A stretch of DNA of 6,833 bases from Candidatus Latescibacterota bacterium (GTDB lineage: Bacteria > Latescibacterota > UBA2968 > GCA-2709665), in NCBI GenBank assembly GCA_030746455.1, contig JASLMQ010000040.1, positions 1 to 6,833 on the forward strand, read 5' to 3'. This document shows, piece after piece, positions 1 through 6,477 of the stretch (position 1 is its first letter; each line of letters starts with the position of its first letter). The notes under the pieces were generated by a model, which saw nothing but the letters and a program-made list of their open reading frames with translations, had not been told where the DNA came from and made no database searches. Made by a program: the position numbers and the translations under genes.

Positions 1-728
1 ACGAAGGCGGCTTCGACCTGACCACCGAGAGCGGATGCCGGGAGATGCGGTCGAACTACTATGGCTGTGTGTCGCTCGTGGATGGCATGGTGGGGCGCAT
101 CCTGGCCGCCATCGACGATGCGGGACTGAGCGACAACACGATGGTCGTGTTCACCAGCGACCACGGTGAGATGGTGGGAACCCACGGCCAGGTGGAGATG
201 CGCACGCCCTACGAGGAATCTTCGCGAGTGCCGCTGCTGATGCGCGTGCCGTGGCTGGCCCAAGGCCAGCGACGCGTGGGCGGCAACTTCAGCCAGATCG
301 ACTTCGTGCCCTCCCTGCTCGACCTGCTGGGCCAACCCGTGCCCAGCCATCTGCAGGGGGAGAGCCGCGCGGATGTGTTGCGGGGGGAGGCCGACCTGAG
401 CGACAACGACGTCTTCATCCAGCACAACGGGGTTGGGGACCGCGACCTGACGTCGGCCGCAAGCTCCCACACGATGCCGTCGGAGCGCGTCCGTCAGCTG
501 AACTGGCTCAAGACGGCCCCCTGGCGAAGTGTGGTCACCTCGGACCGATGGAAGCTGACCCTGTGCGCGGTCGATCAGGGCGAGCTGTTCGATCTGAATG
601 CCGACCCGGGGGAGACGACAAACCTCTTCGATCGCCCCGAGCACCGCGACCGTGTGCGCTGGATGGCGGCGCGGCTCCGGCTGTGGCAGGCCGAGGTGGG
701 GGACACGGCCCCGCTGCCGGGGGTGTAA
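1..728 (+). CDS. Sulfatase (arylsulfatase/choline-sulfatase-like), C-terminal part
   Basis: The 5' end lies outside the window. The reading frame is open from base 3 to the TAA at 726-728, giving 241 visible residues, roughly half of a usual 450-550 residue sulfatase. Visible family marks are a YYxxVSLVDxxVGRIL-type helix near the start, the TSDHGEM metal-site strand (DHG codons at 159-167), the THG...PYEESSRVPLL segment, the QIDFVPSLLDLLG helix, and the C-terminal ELFDLNADPGETTNL motif that closes the alkaline-phosphatase-superfamily fold. The enzyme should hydrolyse sulfate esters, probably on a carbohydrate given the lyase gene 154 bp downstream. The formylglycine-bearing CxPxR motif and any signal peptide would lie in the missing N-terminal half, so activation and cell location cannot be judged. 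One oddity is that the lysine normally found five residues after the HG histidine, which contacts the sulfate, is methionine here (codon 198-200). Family is confident; substrate is unknown. Confidence 0.9.
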   Translation, partial: EGGFDLTTESGCREMRSNYYGCVSLVDGMVGRILAAIDDAGLSDNTMVVFTSDHGEMVGTHGQVEMRTPYEESSRVPLLMRVPWLAQGQRRVGGNFSQIDFVPSLLDLLGQPVPSHLQGESRADVLRGEADLSDNDVFIQHNGVGDRDLTSAASSHTMPSERVRQLNWLKTAPWRSVVTSDRWKLTLCAVDQGELFDLNADPGETTNLFDRPEHRDRVRWMAARLRLWQAEVGDTAPLPGV

Positions 729-753
729 CCCAAACCCTCAACACCGGGGAACT

Positions 754-785
754 ACGAAAGACGCGAAACTCGCGAACACTGCGAC
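754..785 (+). repeat. Degenerate 8-9-nt CGAAA-type tandem tract
   Basis: Between the sulfatase and lyase genes, four successive degenerate units of 7-9 nt share a CGAA or CGA core (ACGAAAG, ACGCGAAAC, TCGCGAAC, ACTGCGAC). The tract is short and imperfect. Similar low-complexity CGAAA tracts occur between genes in many environmental genomes, but nothing here shows a function. It could be chance in a GC-rich spacer. Confidence 0.3.
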
Positions 786-882
786 AAGCACGATGCGGAT
801 AGGTCCGGACACCGGCTCACAGGGGATGGCGTGTAGGTTCCGGGCCGAACGTCTGGTGGTGCTGGGAAAGGAGCCGACATAG

Positions 883-2676
883 GTGGCAACGATTCTCTAT
901 CCTCGCGAGAAGCTGATGGATCTCCTGGCGAGTCCCGGCGATCCCCTGATCCCCGAATTGGACGACGCCGTCGCGCACCCCGACCGGTATGCCGGCGGCG
1001 AGCCAGCCCGGCTCCTGTTCGAAACGGGCGCCGGACCGCTGGCCGACATCGAGACTATTCCCCAGCTTAGCTATACGCTCTACCGAAACGTCCAGCGATA
1101 TACCGAACGCTTCCCGTACCAGGATGCTCGGAACGGACGCCGTACCAAGATGGCGCTGGCCGCGATGAAGGTGGTCCTGAGTGACGACACCTATCTCGAC
1201 CTGCTTCACGACTACGTGTGGGCGACGTGCGAGGAGACCAACTGGATGCTCCCGCAGGTCGACCACATGGGCATCGAGCTCCGTGTGCCGGCGACGGCGA
1301 TGGATCTCGCCGAAATCATCGTGGCGCTTGGCGAGAAGATCGAGGACAAGGCTCGTGACCGCGTTCGTCAGGAGATCGAGGAGCGGCTTCTCGTTCCCTA
1401 TCTTCGCCATCCGGACGGGTACCACTGGTACAGGGGGACCAACAACTGGAATGGTGTCATCAACGGGGCGATCGGATGTTGCTTCCTCCTTCTCGAGAAG
1501 GAGGCCGAGCGCCTCGCGCGGGCGCTCGAGGTCGTTCTCACCGGCCTCGATGCCTTCCTGGAGACGGCCTTCGAATCGGACGGCGCATCGGGTGAAGGCA
1601 CGGGCTACTGGATGTATGGCCTGAGCAACTTCATCTGCTTCTCAGAGATGCTGCGCAATCGCACCGGCGGGGCCATCGACCTGCTGGCCACCGACCGTGT
1701 GAGACAGATCGCCCGCTACCCGACCGACGTGATGCTCTCTTCCGGGCGCTACTTCGCCTACTCCGACTGCCGGGAAGGCGTCAGCCTGGAGGTCGGCCTG
1801 GTGACGCGCCTGGTCGAGCGGACCGGTTTGGAAGACCTTCGTGGGGCCCTGGCGGATCCCGCAGGCATCTCGATGGGTCTGGGCCGGTTCCACACCGCCT
1901 GGCGCAACACGCTCTGGTGGGACGGCGTGCGGCCCGATCCGGTCCAGCTCGAGGATTGCTGGCTGAGGGATAGCGATGTCGTCCGTCTGGTCGGTCGGAC
2001 GCGGGATGGCTCGCCTGTTGCCCTTGCGGCGAAGGCCGGGCACAACGGCGTCAGCCACAACCACAATGACATCGGTGGTTTCGTCCTTCACGCTGACGGG
2101 GAGACCCTCCTCTGCGATCCGGAGGGCGGCAATTACGATCTGTACCGACGTTACGGGCACGATCGGAACCTGTTCGCCAACTCGATCGGACACAGCGTCC
2201 CGAAGATCGGGGATACACCTCAGTCGAAGGGAACCGCCTTCGCCGGCAAGGTCACGTCGTGCGAGACGATCGGAGACGGAAAGCGCGTGGTGATGGAGAT
2301 TGCGGGGGCATATGAAGTCCCGGGGCTGGAGGGCGTGGATCGGGTCCTGACGCTGAGCGAGGGAGAGCTGGTGATCGAGGATCGGTTTACGTTCGACGGA
2401 AACGGTCAAGACATCGAGGAGGCGTTTGTGACGTGGCTGGAACCGGCTGTCGACGGATCCAGTGCCAGAATCCCAGATGAGAGGCACGACCTGGAGCTGA
2501 ACATCGAAGAGCCGGATGGGGCGGCCTGGAGGGTGGAGGCGTTCGAGGAGGAGTCGGAGGCGAACCGGAAGAAGGGGGTTCTGAGGCGCCTTGCGTTTTC
2601 AACTCGGGGAGAGGCGTCGTTCGTGACACGGGTGCGGGCAACGCTCATCCCGAAACCCGTGAGCGGACAACCGTAG
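883..2676 (+). CDS. Heparinase II/III-family polysaccharide lyase
   Basis: This 597-residue protein is probably a uronate-polysaccharide lyase cutting by beta-elimination. The N-terminal two thirds should form the (alpha/alpha) toroid, with a TNNWNGVINGAIG motif (N187-N190) and a GEGTGYWMYG motif (Y242, Y245). The C-terminal beta-sandwich begins near residue 380 with SHNHNDIGGF (H392, H394, D396), followed by D412 and H437. In Pedobacter heparinase II, as I recall it, Tyr257 and His406 are catalytic and His408, Asp425 and His464 bind zinc. The Y242-to-H392 spacing here is almost the same, and an Asn occupies the neutraliser position as in heparinase III. The start is GTG, preceded by AAGGAG at 868-873 with 9 nt spacing. 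An in-frame TAG at 880-882 rules out a longer protein. No signal peptide is visible, which suggests cytoplasmic action on imported oligosaccharides. It follows a sulfatase on the same strand, so a joint role on a sulfated glycan is plausible. The exact PL family and substrate are unknown. Confidence 0.87.
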   Translation: MATILYPREKLMDLLASPGDPLIPELDDAVAHPDRYAGGEPARLLFETGAGPLADIETIPQLSYTLYRNVQRYTERFPYQDARNGRRTKMALAAMKVVLSDDTYLDLLHDYVWATCEETNWMLPQVDHMGIELRVPATAMDLAEIIVALGEKIEDKARDRVRQEIEERLLVPYLRHPDGYHWYRGTNNWNGVINGAIGCCFLLLEKEAERLARALEVVLTGLDAFLETAFESDGASGEGTGYWMYGLSNFICFSEMLRNRTGGAIDLLATDRVRQIARYPTDVMLSSGRYFAYSDCREGVSLEVGLVTRLVERTGLEDLRGALADPAGISMGLGRFHTAWRNTLWWDGVRPDPVQLEDCWLRDSDVVRLVGRTRDGSPVALAAKAGHNGVSHNHNDIGGFVLHADGETLLCDPEGGNYDLYRRYGHDRNLFANSIGHSVPKIGDTPQSKGTAFAGKVTSCETIGDGKRVVMEIAGAYEVPGLEGVDRVLTLSEGELVIEDRFTFDGNGQDIEEAFVTWLEPAVDGSSARIPDERHDLELNIEEPDGAAWRVEAFEEESEANRKKGVLRRLAFSTRGEASFVTRVRATLIPKPVSGQP

Positions 2677-2718
2677 CCGGATTCACAGCGAAGTCCAACA
2701 CAGATGTCAGGAACGAAG

Positions 2719-2751
2719 ACGGCGTTGGCCCCGTATGAAGGCCAACGCCGT
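2719..2751. terminator. Perfect 12-bp hairpin between convergent genes, likely bidirectional terminator
   Basis: ACGGCGTTGGCC (2719-2730) and GGCCAACGCCGT (2740-2751) are perfectly complementary around a 9-nt loop. The hairpin lies 42 nt after the lyase stop and 78 nt beyond the fliG stop, where both transcripts would converge. No proper T-run follows on the + strand, and only a weak CTTCGTTCC follows on the - strand. It may therefore act as an imperfect intrinsic terminator or as a 3'-end stabiliser. A second small hairpin follows directly at 2752-2776, with AGAC/GTCT enclosing GGAAG-TGA-CTTCC. Confidence 0.6.
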
Positions 2752-2829
2752 AGACGTGGGAAGTGACTTCCGGTCTCTGTGGCGCAGTCACCCGTATCGC
2801 GCTCTGCCTAGGTGCACCTCCCAGGGCGC

Positions 2830-3849
2830 CTAGACAAAGCTGTCGCTCGTATCTCCCCTCACGATGGTGACCTGGCCTGCCTCCTCGAGCTGACGCACCA
2901 CCTGGACAACCCGCAGCTGCACCTCCTCCACATCGCTCATCCGAACGGGACCGGAGAATTCCATCTCCTCCTGGATCATCGTCCCCACGCGCTCCGACAT
3001 ATTCCCGAAGATGCGTTCCTTCATCTCGTCGCTGCCGCCCTTGAGCGCCACCGCGAGATCTTTGGAGTCGACCTCGCGGAGGATCATCTGGATCTCTCGG
3101 TCGGTCAGCTTGGCGATGTCGTCGAAGACGAACATCTGGTTGCGCACCTCCTCAGCCAGCTCGGGGTCCTGCGCGTCGAGCCGCTCGAGCACCGCCTTCT
3201 CCGTGGATCGACCGGTACGGTTGAGGATCTCCGCAACCGCGCCCGGACCACCGATCTCGGTGATCTGCCCCTGCAGGATCGCCTGCAGGTCGTTCGCCAG
3301 GCTCTCCTCCAGCTCGCGCAGCACCTGGGGAGAGATGTTGTCCATCGTGGCAATACGGAAGGATACGTCGGCCTGCATCTCTTCGGACAGGCCGTTGAGC
3401 ACCCCGGCAGCCTGGTTCGATTCCAGCTGCGAGAGGATGATGGCGATGGTCTGGGGATGCTCTTTGGCGAGGAAGGGGATGATCTGGTTGGGGTCGATGT
3501 TGCGGAGCATGTAGAAGCCGCTGGTTGTCGTGCTGGTGACCCTGTCGAGGAGGCCCTGCGCCTTCCGGGGCCCCAGCGCCTTCTCCAGCGCACCTCTTGC
3601 GAAATCCAGCCCACCCTGCGAAACGTACTTCCCAGCGATGAGGAGCTGCTCGAATTCCTCGAGGATCTCGTCTTCTTGCTCGGTGGTCACGACATCGAGC
3701 CCGGCGATCGCCTCCGCGATCTGCTCGACCTCCATATCGTTCAAGTACTTCATCACTTCAGCAGTGGCCTCCTGCCCGAGCGCGATCATGAGGATGGCCA
3801 CCTTCTCCTTTGCCGCCAGTACTTCCTCGTCTTTTTCTTCCTCAGGCAC
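2830..3849 (-). CDS. fliG: Flagellar motor switch protein FliG
   Basis: The 339-residue length is typical for FliG, the rotor protein that sits on the FliF MS-ring at the cytoplasmic face, binds FliM and interacts with the MotA/stator to generate torque. Visible marks are an N-terminal FliF-binding domain (about 10-100), the middle-domain EHPQ motif (130-133) with the ...TIAIILSQL helix, a GGPG hinge (200-203), the MFVFDDI motif (239-245) and the torque helix. The five charged residues known in E. coli (K264, R281, D288, D289, R297) align here at a constant offset of six as K270, R287, E294, E295 and R303, with charge conserved. The C-terminal EAGQVTIVRG segment is also typical. The start is GTG at 3849-3847, with a strong AAGGAGGA ribosome site (complement of 3856-3863) 6 nt upstream. 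The gene is monocistronic in this window: a divergent sigma gene lies upstream and a convergent lyase downstream, not the usual fliF/fliH neighbours. Confidence 0.97.
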   Translation of the reverse strand: MPEEEKDEEVLAAKEKVAILMIALGQEATAEVMKYLNDMEVEQIAEAIAGLDVVTTEQEDEILEEFEQLLIAGKYVSQGGLDFARGALEKALGPRKAQGLLDRVTSTTTSGFYMLRNIDPNQIIPFLAKEHPQTIAIILSQLESNQAAGVLNGLSEEMQADVSFRIATMDNISPQVLRELEESLANDLQAILQGQITEIGGPGAVAEILNRTGRSTEKAVLERLDAQDPELAEEVRNQMFVFDDIAKLTDREIQMILREVDSKDLAVALKGGSDEMKERIFGNMSERVGTMIQEEMEFSGPVRMSDVEEVQLRVVQVVRQLEEAGQVTIVRGDTSDSFV

Positions 3850-3918
3850 GACTCATCCTCCTTGGGCCCTCAGTACCGTCTGCTGGCATACGCCCTGTGA
3901 CATCTGTCAGACACTATA

Positions 3919-3947
3919 AGAATAACCACTCCTCCGCGGTAATGCAA
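3919..3947 (-). promoter_or_regulatory. Candidate fliG promoter
   Basis: On the minus strand TTGCAT (complement of 3942-3947) and TATTCT (complement of 3919-3924) are 17 bp apart. A TATAGT (3913-3918) directly after could be an alternative -10. The transcript would begin about 60 nt before the fliG GTG. The -35 match is weak (3 of 6). A GCCGATAC at 3959-3966 resembles the -10 box of flagellar sigma-28 promoters but has no matching TAAA box upstream. This is a pattern reading only. Confidence 0.3.
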
Positions 3948-4012
3948 CACATTCTTATGTATCGGCGCTTCGCTCCTGATTCTGTGGTTTTGGCCTCACT
4001 TTCGTCCGTGCA

Positions 4013-4041
4013 TTGACACGGGACGCACAAAGGGGTAGCTT
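4013..4041 (+). promoter_or_regulatory. Candidate promoter of the sigma factor gene
   Basis: A perfect TTGACA (4013-4018) lies 17 bp before TAGCTT (4036-4041, 3 of 6 to TATAAT). Transcription would start near 4048 and leave a leader of about 135 nt before the ATG at 4184. The perfect -35 and ideal spacing make this the best promoter candidate in the window. The poor -10 suggests an activated or modest promoter. Confidence 0.5.
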
Positions 4042-4151
4042 TCCTAGGACCTGAGAGATGACACAGGCCATGGATCGAGAAGGCCCATCGCCTTGGTAGC
4101 ACCCGTCGGAACAAGTCACACTTGCCTGAGAAGCGGCTCTAGGAGGTGTGG

Positions 4152-4172
4152 CTTTCCTGTTTGGCAGGAAGG
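4152..4172 (+). promoter_or_regulatory. Hairpin overlapping the sigma-gene ribosome-binding site
   Basis: CTTTCCTG (4152-4159) pairs with CAGGAAGG (4165-4172) around a TTTGG loop, giving eight pairs including one G-U. The right arm contains the first four bases of the AAGGAG Shine-Dalgarno (4169-4174), which lies 9 nt before the ATG at 4184. Folding would hide part of the ribosome site, so translation might respond to temperature or a ligand. No experiment supports this, and one short hairpin can arise by chance. Confidence 0.4.
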
Positions 4173-4183
4173 AGTGACCATCA

Positions 4184-5035
4184 ATGATGAGGGCCGGGGA
4201 TTCAGGAAAGGATGCTCTTCAGCGGTATCTGTCAGATGTGGCTCAGTCTCAGCCCCTCTCTGCTGAACGGGAGAGGACCCTGGCCTCACGGATCAGGCAG
4301 GGCGATGGGAACGCGCGCAACGAGTTGGTGGAGGCGAATCTCAGGTTCGTGATCACCATGGCGCTCAAGTACCAGGGCCGGGGTGTACCTCTGGAGGACC
4401 TGGTCAACGTCGGGAACATCGGGTTGATTACCGCAGCAGAACGGTTCGATGGCACCAGGGGGTTTAAATTCATCTCCTACGCCGTATGGTGGGTCAGGCA
4501 GTCCATCCTGCAAGCCTTGAAAGAGGGTTCTCGGGTGGTGCGCCTGCCCTCCAATCGGGTAGAGCTACTGCGGCGCATCTACCGCTATGCGAATGACCAA
4601 CACCAGGAGACCTCTTGTTGGCCGGATCCCGAAGAGATAGCTGAGGCGCTCGACGTCTCTCTGGATATGGTGAAGGACACCCTCGCCAGGGGCCGGCACA
4701 CCGTGTCCCTGGACGCCACTTTCGGGGAGGACGACACTGCCAGTTTGATGGCAACGGTGGCTGACGAGAGTGAAGAACCTCCGGACGTAGCGCTGATGCG
4801 CGACTCCCTTCGGGACGAGATTGGGATTGCGCTGGAGAGCCTCGATGGGCGTGAAAGCCAGATCATTAGACTGTATTACGGTTTGGGTGGGATACAACCC
4901 CTGAACCTGGCGGAGATTGGCGTCAAGTTCGGGCTGACACGTGAGCGCATACGCCAGATCAAAGAGAAGGCACTTCGGAAGTTACGCAGCCCCAAGCGAT
5001 CACGAAGGCTGATACCCTACGCAGGCGAGGTCTAG
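4184..5035 (+). CDS. RNA polymerase sigma-70 family factor (RpoD/SigA-like, short form)
   Basis: This 283-residue sigma factor directs core RNA polymerase to promoters. Domains in order are region 1.2 (about 10-42, LQRYLSDVA...LASRIRQGD), region 2 (about 44-115) with NLRFVITMA and the hallmark GFKFISYAVWWVRQSI (93-108, -10 recognition and melting aromatics W102, W103), region 3 from VVRLPSNRVELL (118-129), and region 4 (about 212-268) ending in the LTRERIRQIKEKALRKL helix-turn-helix (251-267, -35 recognition). Region 1.1 is absent. The length and the FKFISYAVWWVRQSILQAL stretch match the short primary sigma of FCB-group bacteria, so it may be either the housekeeping factor or a group 2 paralogue. 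An unspecific second copy is the safer reading, because the region 2.1 and 3 residues depart from the common consensus (for instance MALKYQ, and no NLRLV). The start is ATG 4184 or the adjacent ATG 4187; an in-frame TGA at 4175-4177 excludes a longer form. It is divergent from fliG. Confidence 0.93.
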   Translation: MMRAGDSGKDALQRYLSDVAQSQPLSAERERTLASRIRQGDGNARNELVEANLRFVITMALKYQGRGVPLEDLVNVGNIGLITAAERFDGTRGFKFISYAVWWVRQSILQALKEGSRVVRLPSNRVELLRRIYRYANDQHQETSCWPDPEEIAEALDVSLDMVKDTLARGRHTVSLDATFGEDDTASLMATVADESEEPPDVALMRDSLRDEIGIALESLDGRESQIIRLYYGLGGIQPLNLAEIGVKFGLTRERIRQIKEKALRKLRSPKRSRRLIPYAGEV

Positions 5036-5130
5036 CTCTGGCCGGTCTGCAGGCACCATCTTCGGCTGCTGCACGATGACACAGCTGGGCCCGAGCCGGG
5101 GTCGGAACCTTCTCGGTGGATCAGGACCTA

Positions 5131-5164
5131 CGGGGCATGACTCGGAAGCACGAGGCATGCCCCG
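5131..5164 (+). terminator. Strong hairpin after the sigma gene, possible terminator
   Basis: CGGGGCATG (5131-5139) pairs with CATGCCCCG (5156-5164). Inside, CTCG (5141-5144) pairs with CGAG (5151-5154), with a single A-G mismatch between the two helices and a GAAGCA loop. The total is 13 pairs, located 96 nt after the sigma stop. The following GTTCTGTTGGG is only moderately T-rich, so intrinsic termination is plausible but not certain. Confidence 0.45.
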
Positions 5165-5349
5165 GTTCTGTTGGGTAGTAGGGGGCAAGATTCCGCAGGA
5201 CGGGGCAATTCGGACCTGATTCGGATTTGACCGCAAGAACCGAGTAGCGTGTGGCGGCGAAGACGCCTATCTTTACATCACCTGTGGACGCTGCCTCCAT
5301 CCAGGAACCTGAGGGGGGCCGGTGAGCGGGTCGGACATTACTCACGATC

Positions 5350-5355
5350 GAGGAG
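5350..5355 (+). promoter_or_regulatory. Ribosome-binding site deciding the reductase start
   Basis: GAGGAG lies 7 nt before the GTG at 5363. It selects that GTG over the in-frame GTG at 5249, which would add 38 residues with no family resemblance and no ribosome site. Confidence 0.7.
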
Positions 5356-5362
5356 CGCATAC

Positions 5363-6253
5363 GTGGAATACCGTACACTTGGAAAGACGGGACTGAGGGT
5401 TTCGGAGATCGGGCTGGGTGCGGCGGAGATCGGCAGCGACAAGATCCCGGAGGACCAGGCCGGGGCGGTCCTCAATGCTGCCTTGGATCTGGGGATCAGC
5501 TTCATCGACACCGCCGCGATGTACGGAGACAGCGAGGCCCGGATCGGGAAGCACATCTCCCACAAGAAGGACGAGTTCATCGTGGCCACGAAATGTGGCG
5601 ACTTCGTGGGCGAGGTGGACGGGAAGCGCCAGATCTGCTACGATTACTCGCGCGACGGCATCCTGCGCGTGATCGACGAGAGCCGGAGGAAGCTGAACCT
5701 GGACGTGATCGACATCGTGCAGTTCCACGGATTGCCAAGGGAAGGAGACGATCCGGAGGTGGCTTTCGAGGCCCTGCTGGAGGCGAAATCGAAGGGCTGG
5801 ACGCGGTTCGTAGGGGTCTCGCAGGACGGGGAACCCGCGGCAAGCGCAGCCGAGAGGTGGCCGCTGGACACGCAGGAGTTCACCTACAACGTCCTCTACC
5901 AGGAGGCCGACACGGTCCTGATGCCCACGCTGAAGAAGGAGAACATGGGGACGATCATCAAGCGGCCCATCTCCAATGCCGTGTGGCAACTGGTGGATCG
6001 GCCGGAGGGGAGCTTCATGGGCGGCCCGTGGGAGCGGGCACAGGGATTCCCGCTGGAAGAGCTGGCCGGTGACATGCCGTTGATCGAGTTCGCACTCCGG
6101 TTCACCCTGTCGCATCCGGACGTGTGCACGGCCATCGTTGGCACGACGAACCCGGATCACATCGCGGGCAATGTCAGGATATCGGATGGAGAAATGCTAC
6201 CTGCTGACACGGTAGAGAAGGCGAAGCAGGCGTTCAGGCAGTGCGTGGGATGA
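5363..6253 (+). CDS. Aldo/keto reductase
   Basis: This 296-residue NAD(P)H-dependent oxidoreductase has the (beta/alpha)8 barrel of the aldo/keto reductase family. From the GTG start the protein opens with the classic EYRTLGKTGLRVSEIGLG strand. The catalytic tetrad is complete: D49 and Y54 in FIDTAAMYG, K77 in ATKCG and H122 in VQFHG. The GWTRFVGVSQDG strand follows near 150-160, and IVGTTNPDHIAGNV near 265-278 is the usual cofactor phosphate-binding end of the barrel. No C-terminal ferredoxin-like extension is present. It should be cytoplasmic and reduce an aldehyde or ketone, or oxidise a sugar alcohol. The substrate cannot be read from the sequence. A large group of such enzymes occurs beside sulfatases and dehydrogenases in polysaccharide-degrading bacteria, but this copy is separated from the lyase by fliG and the sigma gene. 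It appears to be a single-gene unit, with gaps of 327 bp upstream and 532 bp downstream. Confidence 0.92.
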   Translation: MEYRTLGKTGLRVSEIGLGAAEIGSDKIPEDQAGAVLNAALDLGISFIDTAAMYGDSEARIGKHISHKKDEFIVATKCGDFVGEVDGKRQICYDYSRDGILRVIDESRRKLNLDVIDIVQFHGLPREGDDPEVAFEALLEAKSKGWTRFVGVSQDGEPAASAAERWPLDTQEFTYNVLYQEADTVLMPTLKKENMGTIIKRPISNAVWQLVDRPEGSFMGGPWERAQGFPLEELAGDMPLIEFALRFTLSHPDVCTAIVGTTNPDHIAGNVRISDGEMLPADTVEKAKQAFRQCVG

Positions 6254-6283
6254 TCCGGGCAGATCCCGAAAGGCTATCACCAC

Positions 6284-6363
6284 CCACCTTCGCTCCTTAC
6301 GGAGCTTCCACCTTCGCTGAAGCTACGGTGGACCCTCCTCCGCACCTCGCGGTGCTATGGAGG
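6284..6363. repeat. Chain of three palindromes with an internal direct repeat (REP/MITE-like)
   Basis: CCACCTTCGCT occurs twice (6284-6294 and 6308-6318). Three adjacent inverted repeats follow: GCTCC/GGAGC (6292-6296, 6301-6305); CCACC...GGTGG (6308-6331, 9 of 11 positions complementary); and CCTCC-GCACC paired with GGTGC-tat-GGAGG (6337-6363). This packing resembles interspersed palindromic elements found between genes in many environmental bacteria. No second copy is present in the window, so dispersal in the genome is inferred. Confidence 0.55.
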
Positions 6364-6372
6364 CCAGGCAGG

Positions 6373-6408
6373 ACGGCGGGCAGGCAGAGGGCGCAGAGGA
6401 CACAGCGC
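6373..6408 (+). repeat. Degenerate 9-nt GCGCAGAGG-type tandem tract
   Basis: Three to four degenerate units fall in a row: AGGCAGAGG (6382-6390), GCGCAGAGG (6391-6399) and ACACAGCGC (6400-6408), with a partial unit before. They resemble the low-complexity GCAGAGG tandem tracts seen between genes of several phyla. The tract is short and the units are imperfect. Confidence 0.35.
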
Positions 6409-6477
6409 GGCCTGGCGGCCGCAACGAGTGGTGAGCACTCCCGCGAAGGAACCACCACCGGATGCGTGGGCTACCTC

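Larger units (their letters stand above)
3850..4183. other. Divergent intergenic region between fliG and the sigma gene
   Basis: These 334 bp hold no convincing gene. They carry candidate promoters in both directions and are more AT-rich around 3900-3960 than the flanking genes. A small hairpin (AAGGC 4080-4084 with GCCTT 4090-4094) and a larger one at 4152-4172 would fall in the sigma-gene leader. An AGGAGGTG at 4141-4148 looks like a ribosome site but serves no ORF of useful length. Confidence 0.6.
5036..5362. other. Non-coding gap between sigma and reductase genes
   Basis: These 327 bp lack a credible gene. They hold the hairpin at 5131-5164, the partial repeats GGGGCAAGATTC and GGGGCAATTCGG around 5183-5215, and paired ATTCGGA motifs near 5209-5227. 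A TTGACC at 5227-5232 could be a -35 box for the reductase, but no acceptable -10 follows at the proper distance. Nothing else was recognised. Confidence 0.5.

Noticed and set aside
754..785. CGAAA tandem tract as a CRISPR or regulatory repeat
   Set aside because: Units are only 7-9 nt, degenerate and without spacers, so it is not a CRISPR and there is no evidence of a binding array.
1642..2487. 281-codon minus-strand ORF inside the lyase gene
   Set aside because: Mirror of a strongly codon-biased gene; it has no ribosome site and no recognisable domain.
2812..3900. Long + strand ORF of 362 codons opposite fliG
   Set aside because: It lies exactly antisense to a certain fliG gene, is rich in His/Leu/Asp from mirrored codon bias, has no family resemblance and no ribosome site.
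3959..3966. GCCGATAC on the minus strand as a flagellar sigma-28 promoter for fliG
   Set aside because: The -10-like half is good, but no TAAA box lies about 15 bp upstream, and it is 110 bp from the gene.
4146..4187. Tiny upstream reading frame ending in ATGA overlap with the sigma start
   Set aside because: A 13-codon frame from a GTG at 4146 ends in TGA overlapping the ATG, but it has no suitably spaced ribosome site and no recognisable leader-peptide feature.
5249..5362. Upstream GTG start that would lengthen the reductase by 38 residues
   Set aside because: The extra residues do not match the family, and the GTG at 5363 has GAGGAG 7 nt upstream and begins exactly at the conserved first strand.
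5342..6160. 272-codon minus-strand ORF opposite the reductase
   Set aside because: Shadow of the aldo/keto reductase, whose catalytic tetrad is intact in the + frame.
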